Shown: positions 1-7,109 of the stretch, piece by piece | How the letters are laid out: each line of letters opens with the position of its first letter | How positions within the stretch are numbered: position 1 is the stretch's first letter | Assembly (NCBI GenBank): GCA_021203915.1 | Contig: JAJQAI010000278.1 | Span: 1 to 8,711 of the forward strand | Direction of reading: 5' to 3' | Origin: Prevotella sp. | Lineage (GTDB): Bacteria; Bacteroidota; Bacteroidia; Bacteroidales; Bacteroidaceae | DNA: 8,711 nucleotides | The notes under the pieces: model-generated | The model's database searches: none | Told to the model about the DNA's origin: nothing | The model's input: only the letters and a program-made list of their open reading frames with translations | Program-made: the position numbers and the translations under genes

Positions 1-1489
1 GTGGAATAGTCATCGAAAGTGGAGCCTCATGTGGGGCTTTAACGCCCTCATTTTTATGCGTTTCGTAATAACTCTTTCCCCAGAAAATAACGTAGTAAAG
101 ACGGAACATATAAAATGCCGTCATAGCTGCGATGCCACTCATAACGATTCCCATAACGGGGGAGAAGTTGTAGCATGCCACTAAGATTTCATCCTTTGAG
201 CAGTAACCAGAAAATAGTGGTATACCCGATATTGCAAAGCATGAAATAAGGAAGGTTACGTGAGTTATGGGTAGATATTTTCTAAGACCTCCCATAAATT
301 CCTTTTCATTTGAGTGAACAGCATGGATAATACAGCCAGCACAAAGGAATAAACACCCTTTAAACATAGCGTGAGTAAATAAATGGAACATCCCGGCCAT
401 ATAGCCTAGTCCATTTCCATCTGCATATTCCTCCGTCGTTCCAACCCCACCAATTCCAGCCTCAGGCATACATACGCCAAGGGCTACTAGCATAAAGCCA
501 ATCTGCGAGATAGTAGAAAAGGCGAGCACCCTTTTTATATCGCTTTGACAGCAGGCAACAGCTGCAGCATAAAAAGACGTAAAGGCTGCAATATATGCAA
601 TCCAGTGAAGGGCCCCCGGGGCAAACTCAACAAATAGTGGGAATAAGCTAGCAACTAAGTATACTCCTGCTACAACCATCGTGGCTGCATGGATAAGTGC
701 ACTAACCGGCGTTGGACCTTCCATAGCATCTGGTAGCCAAATATGTAAGGGGAACATAGCACTCTTTCCAGCTCCTCCGATAAACATCAAAAATAGTGCA
801 ACGGGCAGTATTTTGCTTGCATGAGCTAAAGATGAAAGCTCATCGAAAGACATTGTTGTTAGGTCATAGTTAAATGTTCCTACATAGAAGCTATATATTA
901 GAATTCCAATTAGGAAGAATAGGTCAGCAAAACGTGTTACTATAAATGCCTTTTTCGAGGCTGCAATGGCAGCTCCCAAAGGATAGTAAAAACCAATAAG
1001 CAGATAAGAGGATACACCAACTAACTCCCAGAAAAGATACATTTGGAAGATGTTTGTAGCTACTACTAGTCCTAGCATACTCATTGTAAACAAGCTTAAG
1101 AACGCAAAGTAGCGTTGGAAACCTTTCTCCCCATGCATATATCCAAAGGAATATATATGAACCATAAAGCTAACGGTTGAGATAACAATAAGCATCAAAA
1201 CCGAAATAGGGGTAAGGCGGAAGCCAATGTTAAAGGTAAGAAGAGAGTTAAACTTAAGCCATGTTAAGTCAAAGATAGTCTCTGTTGGGTATAATCCTGT
1301 TACAGCATCCCTTCCTGCAACGAGGAAATAATCTATTGCTGTCCAATAACAAAGAACAGTAACAATTCCAAGTGAGCACGTTCCGATAATGCCTGAAACG
1401 CGATGTGACATCTTCATTCCTGCTAGACCTAACAGAACGAAGGTTAGGGCGGGTAGCAACAGTATTAGGAAATCATAACTATAAACCAT
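1..1489 (-). CDS. nuoL: NADH-quinone oxidoreductase subunit L, 3' end cut by window
   Basis: This is the distal antiporter-like proton pump of the complex I membrane arm. The window holds 496 codons from the ATG; the family is usually a little over 600 residues, so the last transmembrane helices and the long lateral helix are missing at the left edge and the gene is not broken. The protein is hydrophobic throughout. Around residues 153-159 it has FWELVGV, where Glu155 matches the conserved TM5 glutamate. At 240-256 it has GAGKSAMFPLHIWLPDAM with Lys242, the TM7 lysine, followed by EGPTPVSALIHAATMV. These are hallmarks of the NuoL/MrpA-type proton channel. The start is the ATG 8 nt after the nuoK stop. 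nuoM and nuoN would be expected further left, outside the window. NuoM and MrpA are relatives, but the position after nuoK and the motifs favour NuoL. Confidence 0.96.
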   Translation of the reverse strand, partial: MVYSYDFLILLLPALTFVLLGLAGMKMSHRVSGIIGTCSLGIVTVLCYWTAIDYFLVAGRDAVTGLYPTETIFDLTWLKFNSLLTFNIGFRLTPISVLMLIVISTVSFMVHIYSFGYMHGEKGFQRYFAFLSLFTMSMLGLVVATNIFQMYLFWELVGVSSYLLIGFYYPLGAAIAASKKAFIVTRFADLFFLIGILIYSFYVGTFNYDLTTMSFDELSSLAHASKILPVALFLMFIGGAGKSAMFPLHIWLPDAMEGPTPVSALIHAATMVVAGVYLVASLFPLFVEFAPGALHWIAYIAAFTSFYAAAVACCQSDIKRVLAFSTISQIGFMLVALGVCMPEAGIGGVGTTEEYADGNGLGYMAGMFHLFTHAMFKGCLFLCAGCIIHAVHSNEKEFMGGLRKYLPITHVTFLISCFAISGIPLFSGYCSKDEILVACYNFSPVMGIVMSGIAAMTAFYMFRLYYVIFWGKSYYETHKNEGVKAPHEAPLSMTIP

Positions 1490-1497
1490 AAGAAGCT

Positions 1498-1806
1498 CTA
1501 GTTTTTCAGGTTTTCTATACTATCCACTCTATCACTGTGGAAGTTACGATATACATTAATAATAATAGCTAGTGCTACGGCAGTCTCAGCTGCGCTAACA
1601 CCTATGCTGAAAAGGCTAAAGAAGAAACCTTCCATTTCACCTGGGTAGAGTATGCGGTTAAATGCCGCAAAGTTTATGTCAACAGAGTTAAGAATTAACT
1701 CAACGGATATTAGCATCGATATTAGGTTGCGTCTGGTGATAAAGCCAAACACACCGATAAAGAAAAGCAGTGCTGAAAGCACATAGAAACATTCAACGGG
1801 TACCAT
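1498..1806 (-). CDS. nuoK: NADH-quinone oxidoreductase subunit K
   Basis: This small membrane subunit (102 residues, normal for the family) is related to MrpC and forms part of the proton path between the quinone site and the antiporter subunits. Three hydrophobic helices are visible, at about residues 5-23, 28-50 and 60-86. Two membrane glutamates known to matter in NuoK are present: Glu36 in ISVELILN and Glu74 in SAAETAV. The C-terminal tail is short and charged. The ATG lies 12 nt after the nuoJ stop. An AGGAG formed by the last nuoJ codons and a purine-rich AAAGAAAGAG stretch precede it, suggesting coupled translation with nuoJ. Confidence 0.97.
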   Translation of the reverse strand: MVPVECFYVLSALLFFIGVFGFITRRNLISMLISVELILNSVDINFAAFNRILYPGEMEGFFFSLFSIGVSAAETAVALAIIINVYRNFHSDRVDSIENLKN

Positions 1807-1818
1807 ACTCTTTCTTTT

Positions 1819-2331
1819 TCACTCCTTTCTTGAAATTACTATTGCTCCAATTATGCAGGCAAGTAGGAAGACCGATATAAACTCAAATGGCAAGACATAT
1901 TGGTATTTCTCTGACCCCATTAAGGCGTTGCCAATGTCTGACATTGAGAACTCTTTATCTATAATCCTAGTTGACATATTAATCAGTCTATTCTTTAACA
2001 TCACTCCAACTACTGTTACTAGCCCCACAAAAGCAATAAAAGCCCCACCTAAGAACCTTCTTACATTAAAGTGCTCAGTAACGGCTTGAAGTGTACGCTT
2101 ATTAACTAGTTGGATAGCAAAAATATAGACCATTGTTATGCCACCTGCATAAACACATATTTGGGCTGCTCCAAGGAAAGTATAATCCAAGATGAAATAC
2201 AGTCCAGCAATACCTAGTAGGACTACTAGCAGGAATGTGGCTGCCCTCATTATGCTTGTGGTAAGCACGCTTAAGACGGCGGCTCCTAAGATCACCACTG
2301 CTATTATGCCAAATACTACTATATTACCCAT
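1819..2331 (-). CDS. nuoJ: NADH-quinone oxidoreductase subunit J
   Basis: This is a membrane-arm subunit of complex I, 170 residues, close to the family norm. It has five hydrophobic segments: about 5-25, 28-48, 54-76, 91-111 and 146-166. The third carries AAQICVYAGGITMVYIFAI, the conserved NuoJ stretch containing the tyrosine- and glycine-rich bulge that takes part in the conformational coupling of quinone chemistry to proton pumping. The start is the ATG encoding MGNIVVFG. The gap to the nuoI stop is 35 nt, the widest within this operon; it is AT-rich and shows no separate promoter that I can recognise. Gene order after nuoI and before nuoK supports the call. Confidence 0.95.
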   Translation of the reverse strand: MGNIVVFGIIAVVILGAAVLSVLTTSIMRAATFLLVVLLGIAGLYFILDYTFLGAAQICVYAGGITMVYIFAIQLVNKRTLQAVTEHFNVRRFLGGAFIAFVGLVTVVGVMLKNRLINMSTRIIDKEFSMSDIGNALMGSEKYQYVLPFEFISVFLLACIIGAIVISRKE

Positions 2332-2366
2332 TAGGTCTAAAATTTTTAACTTATAAAAAAGCTCTT

Positions 2367-2894
2367 CTACTTTGTTTTTGTATTGAACTTTCCGATGGTT
2401 ATATCCTCTCCTCCATCAAGGATATTAGGAAGTGACGATTTATAATCTTCCTTATCAAGATGAAGAATGAGTTTGTTTTTATCGAACACACTATTTTCAA
2501 AATCGTTGGTGAACTCTATGGCATCAAAGTTGCACGCATTAACGCATAACTCACAGAACATACAATCACCAAGATTATAGCTATAATCAGTAAGACTGCG
2601 TTTTTTCTTGCCGTCCTCAAGAGTAATCATTTCCGAAAGGATGGTAATAGAGCCATTAGGACAAACGTTTTGGCACATTGTGCAAGCAACGCACTTTTTG
2701 CTCCCATCTTCAGAGCGTTTCATTACCAACCTTCCACGATGACGTTTGGATACATGAAGCGTAGTTTTACGGTTCTCAGGATACTGCTCTGTTACTTTAG
2801 GAGTAAAATATTCCCCAAGTGTAACCTTAAGACCAGTAGCTAGTGATACTATAGCCTCACCAATTTCACCGAAATATGATTTATCCTCTTTCAT
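2367..2894 (-). CDS. nuoI: NADH-quinone oxidoreductase subunit I (2x[4Fe-4S] ferredoxin-like)
   Basis: This peripheral-arm subunit carries two tetranuclear clusters (N6a and N6b) that pass electrons toward NuoB. It has 175 residues. An N-terminal segment at about 7-35 should lie along the membrane. The first ferredoxin motif is CVACTMCQNVCP with Cys68, 71, 74 and 78. The second is CMFCELCVNACN with Cys111, 114, 117 and 121. In ferredoxin folds the last cysteine of each motif ligates the opposite cluster. The proline that usually follows the final cysteine is Asn122 in the second motif, but all eight ligands remain. The C-terminal tail after about residue 135 is charged and poorly conserved. 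The ATG is 6 nt downstream of the nuoH stop. Confidence 0.96.
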   Translation of the reverse strand: MKEDKSYFGEIGEAIVSLATGLKVTLGEYFTPKVTEQYPENRKTTLHVSKRHRGRLVMKRSEDGSKKCVACTMCQNVCPNGSITILSEMITLEDGKKKRSLTDYSYNLGDCMFCELCVNACNFDAIEFTNDFENSVFDKNKLILHLDKEDYKSSLPNILDGGEDITIGKFNTKTK

Positions 2895-2900
2895 ATATTT

Positions 2901-3989
2901 TTAAAAATGCCACCCAAAGGCAACCACTAAAGTCATTAGAACTAAGTTAAGTAAGCAAAGGGGCATTAAATATTTCCATTCTAATTTTAATATCTGATCA
3001 ATTCTTAGGCGTGGATATGTCCACTTAATCCACATAAGTAGCCAAACAATAGCAAAGGTTTTACCTAAGAACCAAAGGAAGCCTGGAATATAATCCATAA
3101 CTCTGTCAAAGCCCTCTATACCTATGTTTATTGGAGCCCATCCACCTAGGAATACAGTTACTGCAACACCGGATACTACAAACAGATTAAGGTACTCTGC
3201 TAGATAGTAGAAGCCAAAGCCCATACCGGAATATTCTGTGTGATAGCCTGCTGTTAGCTCACTTTCTGCCTCAGCTAGGTCAAAAGGTCCACGATTTGCC
3301 TCAGCGTTACCTGCTACTAAGAATACCAAGAAAGCTATGATGGCAGGAATATGTCCTCTAAATATAAGCCAATGCCATGGTCCTGTTTGATATTCTACTA
3401 TACCGGAAATTTGCATCGTTCCAGTAAGAGCAACGGCAGTAATTAGACATAGGCACAAGGACATCTCATAGGATATCATCTGAACTGCACCACGCATAGC
3501 CGAAACAACACCATACTTATTATTACTTCCCCAACCTGCTAAGAATATTCCAATAACACCTATGCTAGAAACGGCTGTAAGAAGGAATACTCCAACATTA
3601 AAGTCTAGAATTACTGCACCTTGATTCCAAGGTAGGAAGCAGAAGGTACCAACCGAGGCAATAATAACGAAAAATGGTGCAAAGGCATAAAGAAGTTTAT
3701 CAGCCTTGTCAACAAAGAAAATCTCTTTTATGAGCATCTTTAGTACGTCAGCAAAGACCTGGAACACACCCCAAGGACCTACACGCATAGGACCTAGGCG
3801 GCATTGGAAGTATGCGCACACCTTACGTTCCATAAAGATTAGAACAATGGCTAGCATGGCATATGCCACAAGAACTACAAGGCCAACTAGTATGCACTCA
3901 ATAAGGATAGTGAAGAAATTCCCTAAACCTAGAGTGTGTCTAAGCAGGCCATCTAGCCATGAAGTAACTATACTAAAATCAAAAGGCAT
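2901..3989 (-). CDS. nuoH: NADH-quinone oxidoreductase subunit H
   Basis: This membrane subunit forms the quinone tunnel and the junction with the peripheral arm. It has 362 residues and about eight hydrophobic helices. Family motifs are clear: MERKVCAYFQCRLGPMRVGP at 53-72, a SYEMSL motif at 173-178, and RGPFDLAEAESELTAGYHTE at 233-252. The acidic residues of that last loop line the entry to the quinone cavity. The start ATG is 5 nt after the nuoCD stop, so translation is probably coupled. In enterobacteria nuoE, nuoF and nuoG sit between nuoCD and nuoH; here nuoH follows directly. Confidence 0.97.
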   Translation of the reverse strand: MPFDFSIVTSWLDGLLRHTLGLGNFFTILIECILVGLVVLVAYAMLAIVLIFMERKVCAYFQCRLGPMRVGPWGVFQVFADVLKMLIKEIFFVDKADKLLYAFAPFFVIIASVGTFCFLPWNQGAVILDFNVGVFLLTAVSSIGVIGIFLAGWGSNNKYGVVSAMRGAVQMISYEMSLCLCLITAVALTGTMQISGIVEYQTGPWHWLIFRGHIPAIIAFLVFLVAGNAEANRGPFDLAEAESELTAGYHTEYSGMGFGFYYLAEYLNLFVVSGVAVTVFLGGWAPINIGIEGFDRVMDYIPGFLWFLGKTFAIVWLLMWIKWTYPRLRIDQILKLEWKYLMPLCLLNLVLMTLVVAFGWHF

Positions 3990-3994
3990 GACTT

Positions 3995-5563
3995 TTATCT
4001 ATCTATGTCCGGTATTACGTAGTCGAGGCTTGCACCAACGGCTATTAGGTCGGCAATCTTTTCGCCTCTAAGCATTTCATCCATGGCAGAGACAAGTGGA
4101 AGTCCCATTGGACGGAACTTTAAACGATAGGGGCTCTTATCACCACGACTATCTAAGTAAACACCAATCTCTCCACGGCTTCCCTCGCAACTTGTGTACC
4201 ACGAACCTTCAGGAACTCTAATTACGGGTTTCTGCTTGATGTAGTATTCGCCTTGAGGGATGTTATCTATTAATTGTTCTAATATTCGTATACTTTGCTC
4301 CATTTCCTTCATACGCACTAGGTAACGATCCAGGGTATCACCATTTTGAAGCACAATCTCCTCAAAGTCTACCTTGTCGTACACGTCGTATGGGTGGTTC
4401 TTTCTTACATCGTTATGCCAGGAAGATGCTCTTCCTGTACCACCAGTACATCCATATGATATAGCATCCTCTTTGGATAGCTTACCTACGTCTTTAAAGC
4501 GTTTAATAAGAATAGCATTTGCTGAGAATACATCATGGTATTCTTTGAACATAGGCTTCATATGCGTACAGAGTTTCTTTACGTTAGTTACAAAGTTAGG
4601 ATCGATGTCCTCTTGACAACCACCAATACGATAGTAGTTTTGTATGAGTCTACCACCGGTAGTTTCCTCCATAACGTTAAGAACATGCTCGCGGTCGCGC
4701 ATACCATAAATAAAGGCTGTAAGTGCACCTAAGTCTTGTGCGCAGCAACCAAAATAAAGAAGATGGGAGTCAAGACGCTGTAGTTCGTCCATTATTGTGC
4801 GTATGTATTTTATACGCTCTGAAAGCTCTACTTCAAGAGCCTCTTCAATAACAGAAACCAGTGCATGACGATTCATCATCGCTGAAAGATAATCAAGCCT
4901 ATCGGTAAGAGCTAACGTTTGCTGATAGGTATAACTCTCTGACATTTTTTCAATGCCACGATGTATGTAACCACAATATGGATATATCTTACGAATGACC
5001 TCGCCATCAAGAACCGTTTGAAGACGTAAAACGCCATGAGTTGATGGGTGCTGAGGTCCTATGTTTATAACATAATCATCCGGAGTAAATAGCCTATGAC
5101 GAATTTCTCTTAAGTTTCCTTCCAGATCGAGCTCATATTCTTGAGTAAAGTCTGGCTCAACATCGTCAGTAAGTTTATATTGATTATTCTCAGGACTCAT
5201 ATCATAGTCCTTACGAAGAGGATATCCTTCAAAATCTGTACGAAGGAATAGTCTTCGCATATCCTTATTCCCTAAGAATTTTATACCAAGAAAATCGTAA
5301 ACCTCACGCTCTAGGATTTCAGCTCCTTTCCAAAGGTGACTTACCGTAGGAATATAGGCCTTATCTCTATCGGGATTTACTATCTTAACGCTTGTGCGCT
5401 GGTGTGTTATAGTGTTTTCAAGAATGTATACCGCGCCGAGACCTTCTTCTAAGAAATCCTCGCCAACGATGGTAACAAGGAAATCATAATGCTCCTCGTT
5501 TTTGAGTCTCTCCATCTCAGAAGAGAATCCATCAAGACCAAGTATTTTATTCTCTAGCTTCAT
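3995..5563 (-). CDS. nuoCD: Fused NADH-quinone oxidoreductase subunit C/D
   Basis: This single protein of 522 residues joins the 30-kDa (NuoC) and 49-kDa (NuoD) complex I subunits. The NuoC part covers about residues 1-125; it contains WKGAEILEREVYDFLGIKF at 78-96 and EGYPLRKDY at 112-120. A linker at about 126-160 leads to the NuoD part, which opens with GPQHPSTHGVLR at 169-180. The histidine there lies in the loop that binds the quinone head group. GYIHRGIEK follows at 198-206, and the gene ends in the expected short DxDR-like tail (PDIDR). Fusion of C and D is also known from enterobacteria and is common in Bacteroidetes. The ATG lies 3 nt after the nuoB stop. The protein is shorter than enterobacterial NuoCD (about 600 residues), mainly in the NuoC half. 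I see no frameshift. Confidence 0.97.
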   Translation of the reverse strand: MKLENKILGLDGFSSEMERLKNEEHYDFLVTIVGEDFLEEGLGAVYILENTITHQRTSVKIVNPDRDKAYIPTVSHLWKGAEILEREVYDFLGIKFLGNKDMRRLFLRTDFEGYPLRKDYDMSPENNQYKLTDDVEPDFTQEYELDLEGNLREIRHRLFTPDDYVINIGPQHPSTHGVLRLQTVLDGEVIRKIYPYCGYIHRGIEKMSESYTYQQTLALTDRLDYLSAMMNRHALVSVIEEALEVELSERIKYIRTIMDELQRLDSHLLYFGCCAQDLGALTAFIYGMRDREHVLNVMEETTGGRLIQNYYRIGGCQEDIDPNFVTNVKKLCTHMKPMFKEYHDVFSANAILIKRFKDVGKLSKEDAISYGCTGGTGRASSWHNDVRKNHPYDVYDKVDFEEIVLQNGDTLDRYLVRMKEMEQSIRILEQLIDNIPQGEYYIKQKPVIRVPEGSWYTSCEGSRGEIGVYLDSRGDKSPYRLKFRPMGLPLVSAMDEMLRGEKIADLIAVGASLDYVIPDIDR

Positions 5564-5566
5564 GGT

Positions 5567-6232
5567 TTACAATTCTTCTTTAGCCTGCTTAATTGTTAGC
5601 CAAAGTTTATCTATAGCCTTTTTCAGATTTTCTTTGCTTAGTAGATTGTTTACTACGATAGGCTTTTCCTTTTTGTTTGCACCACCTAAAAACTTCTCAA
5701 CTTTGATTTTACGCTGAAGTTGCATCATTCCGTAAAGAATAGCCTCCGGTCTAGGTGGACAGCCAGGTATGTATACATCAACGGGAACTATCTCTTCGAT
5801 ACCACGTACAACGTGATAACTACTTTTAAAAGGACCACCTGAAATTGCGCAACCACCAACGGCCACAACATATTTAGGTGTAGCCATCTGGTCATATAGG
5901 CGTTTTAATACAGGTGCCATCTTATGGGTGATTGTTCCGGCGCACATTATTAGGTCTGCCTGTCGGGGGGAGTTACGTGTTACCTCAAATCCGAAACGAG
6001 CGAAATCGTAACGGGCGCAACCAACGGCCATAAACTCAATACCACAACAACTAGTTGCAAAAGTTAGTGACCAAAGGGAGTTTGCTCTTCCCCAATTTAT
6101 TGCCTCATCTAAAGAGCCTAAAACTAGGTTTACTCCACCCTGATTGAGTTCCTTGACAATGCCTTCAAGAGTTTCATTGTCCTTGAAATCCTCATAGGGG
6201 AGAGACTTTATTCTAGGCTTTCTTATTTCCAT
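5567..6232 (-). CDS. nuoB: NADH-quinone oxidoreductase subunit B
   Basis: This peripheral-arm subunit carries cluster N2, the last iron-sulfur centre, which reduces quinone. It has 221 residues from the chosen start. The four cluster ligands are visible: the tandem Cys62-Cys63 in ATSCCGIEFMA, Cys128 in VAVGGCAISGGPF, and Cys158 in VDVYIPGCPPRPEA. The reading frame stays open upstream to a TTG at 6253. I prefer the ATG at 6232 because AGGAG sits 7 nt before it and because known Bacteroidetes NuoB proteins, as I recall them, start with a similar MEIKKP-type sequence. With this start the gene overlaps the end of nuoA by 10 nt. The C-terminal tail from about residue 175 is lysine-rich and not conserved in the family. 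Confidence 0.97.
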   Translation of the reverse strand: MEIRKPRIKSLPYEDFKDNETLEGIVKELNQGGVNLVLGSLDEAINWGRANSLWSLTFATSCCGIEFMAVGCARYDFARFGFEVTRNSPRQADLIMCAGTITHKMAPVLKRLYDQMATPKYVVAVGGCAISGGPFKSSYHVVRGIEEIVPVDVYIPGCPPRPEAILYGMMQLQRKIKVEKFLGGANKKEKPIVVNNLLSKENLKKAIDKLWLTIKQAKEEL

Positions 6233-6573
6233 TCTAATGCTCCTTTCCGCCAAGCGTAAGCTAGGCCAAAGACTAAAACTAGCAGGAAGAATCCCACACT
6301 TACAATAGCCATAGTTCCAAATGAGTTAAGCGATACAGCCCATGGATATAGAAACATTGTCTCTACATCAAAAATCAAAAAGAGTATGGCGAAGAGGTAA
6401 TAACCCACACTTACAGGTATCCATGAGGATCCATAAGTTGGTATTCCGCATTCAAAAGGTTCTCCTTTAACCTTGTTGTAAGTGCGTGGGCCAATAAGTT
6501 TGGCTATAACATAAGCTGCTACAACCAAGAATACGGCCGTTATAAGGACGGTAATAAATAAAACAAAATACAT
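6223..6573 (-). CDS. nuoA: NADH-quinone oxidoreductase subunit A
   Basis: This is the first gene of the operon, a 116-residue membrane subunit with three helices (about 3-25, 55-77 and 86-108). The loop after helix 1 contains GEPFECGIP at 37-45, the conserved NuoA/ND3 loop with its cysteine (Cys42) near the quinone cavity. Helix 2 carries the conserved acidic pair Asp69 and Glu71 in IFDVETMFLYPW. The ATG is about 39 nt downstream of the transcription start predicted from the promoter at 6619-6649. There is no strong Shine-Dalgarno immediately upstream; the closest is an AGG about 8 nt before the ATG. An A/T-rich leader of this kind is common in Bacteroidetes. Confidence 0.97.
   Translation of the reverse strand: MYFVLFITVLITAVFLVVAAYVIAKLIGPRTYNKVKGEPFECGIPTYGSSWIPVSVGYYLFAILFLIFDVETMFLYPWAVSLNSFGTMAIVSVGFFLLVLVFGLAYAWRKGALEWK
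6240..6244 (-). promoter_or_regulatory. Ribosome binding site deciding the nuoB start
   Basis: AGGAG on the minus strand lies inside the last codons of nuoA, 7 nt before the ATG at 6232. It favours that ATG over the in-frame TTG at 6253, which has no comparable site in front of it. Confidence 0.7.
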
Positions 6574-6618
6574 TGTGTGTACCTAAAAAACTTAAAAAAA
6601 ACCTCCCTTAAACGCATG

Positions 6619-6649
6619 CAAAGTTACAATATATTTTCCTTTAAACAAA
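6619..6649 (-). promoter_or_regulatory. Predicted Bacteroidetes-type promoter of the nuo operon
   Basis: On the minus strand a TTTG (-33 box, 6649-6646) is followed by 19 nt and then TAACTTTG (-7 box, 6626-6619). This fits the Bacteroidetes primary sigma factor consensus TTTG, about 19-21 nt, TAnnTTTG. Transcription should begin around 6612, giving a leader of about 38-40 nt before nuoA. It is the only match of this quality I see upstream of the operon. Confidence 0.75.
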
Positions 6650-6659
6650 ACAAAGGAAA
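6635..6659. repeat. 8-bp inverted repeat over the nuo promoter -33 box
   Basis: TTTCCTTT at 6635-6642 and AAAGGAAA at 6652-6659 are perfect inverted copies separated by 9 nt. The repeat encloses the -33 element (6646-6649) and part of the spacer. The position is right for a repressor or activator operator, but the arms are low in complexity (only C, T or A, G), so chance is possible. No regulator can be named. Confidence 0.45.
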
Positions 6660-6728
6660 TAGTTTATTTTTAGATATTTTTTTAATTTGTTGGTAAATAA
6701 TTTTCAATTATACGCCTAAACAGTACGA

Positions 6729-6738
6729 TTAGCGCTAA
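6729..6738. repeat. 10-bp perfect palindrome TTAGCGCTAA
   Basis: The site is fully self-complementary and lies in the middle of the non-coding gap, about 80 bp upstream of the nuo -33 box. It could be a protein-binding site. It is short enough to be chance, and no second copy was noticed. Confidence 0.2.
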
Positions 6739-6821
6739 GATGTTAGAAATATTTTTTTTCTTTCAAAAGAGGATATGGAAAGAGTGTCTTAGCTCAAAGT
6801 AGTCAATACTATCCGTAGCTC

Positions 6822-6842
6822 TTATTTGAGGAATTCAAATAA
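6822..6842. repeat. Weak AT-rich hairpin downstream of the three-gene operon
   Basis: TTATTTGA (6822-6829) and TCAAATAA (6835-6842) are perfect inverted arms with a 5-nt loop, starting about 37 nt past the stop of the last small gene on the minus strand. With two G-C-containing positions at most and no clean T tract behind it, it is a poor intrinsic terminator. It is listed only because nothing better is present. Confidence 0.2.
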
Positions 6843-6878
6843 AGTTAGGCTGAAAAATTGGCTAGGGACTTTTTTTAC

Positions 6879-7109
6879 TTATTCTTGTATCGGAATGCTA
6901 CTTATAAGTTCATTGTAGAGGTCAACGGGACTCCAGTGCCACTTTTTAGTGTCCTCTTGAGCCAACATCTTATATGTGTCGGAGGAGTAAACCATTGTTA
7001 TAGCCTCAATAAGACTTATCCCCTTTTCCTTAGCCAATCGTGGGGCTAACCAAAATAATTTGGAGGGAATAAGCAAGTGGACGTTGTTTTGATTGATTTC
7101 ACCTATCAT
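6879..7109 (-). CDS. Small uncharacterised protein, third gene of DUF3791/DUF3990 operon
   Basis: I do not recognise this 76-residue protein with confidence. It has no signal peptide or membrane helix. It contains a run that looks conserved: WLAPRLAKEKGIS at 20-32, then EAITMVYSSDTYKML at 35-49, and TKKWHWSPVDLYNEL at 54-68. The SSDTYK...TKxWHxSPxxLY pattern resembles short proteins I recall beside DUF3791 and DUF3990 genes in gut bacteria. Its ATG overlaps the stop of the DUF3990-like gene by the four bases ATGA, so the two should be translated in fixed proportion. By context it may be a partner or antitoxin for that protein; this is inference. Codon use looks ordinary and the gene appears intact. 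Confidence 0.8.
   Translation of the reverse strand: MIGEINQNNVHLLIPSKLFWLAPRLAKEKGISLIEAITMVYSSDTYKMLAQEDTKKWHWSPVDLYNELISSIPIQE

Larger units (their letters stand above)
6574..6878. other. Non-coding AT-rich gap between the small-protein operon and nuoA
   Basis: This 305-nt gap has no credible gene; short ORFs in it run into the opposite strand of the neighbouring gene. Its nuo-proximal part holds the operon promoter and leader. The rest has long T and A runs, the palindrome TTAGCGCTAA and a weak hairpin. No tRNA, riboswitch or GC-rich terminator hairpin is visible. Confidence 0.6.

Noticed and set aside
3706..4071. Plus-strand 121-codon ORF across the nuoCD/nuoH junction
   Set aside because: It is the antisense shadow of two conserved complex I genes and has no protein family character.
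6233..6253. Upstream TTG start for nuoB adding seven residues
   Set aside because: It has no ribosome binding site, would deepen the overlap with nuoA, and the ATG at 6232 has AGGAG at 7 nt.
6601..6607. CCTCCC (GGGAGG on the minus strand) as the nuoA ribosome binding site
   Set aside because: It lies about 28 nt before the nuoA ATG, too far for a normal Shine-Dalgarno interaction.
6858..7049. Plus-strand ORF of 63 codons
   Set aside because: It lies opposite the well-supported 76-residue minus-strand gene and shows no recognisable protein features.
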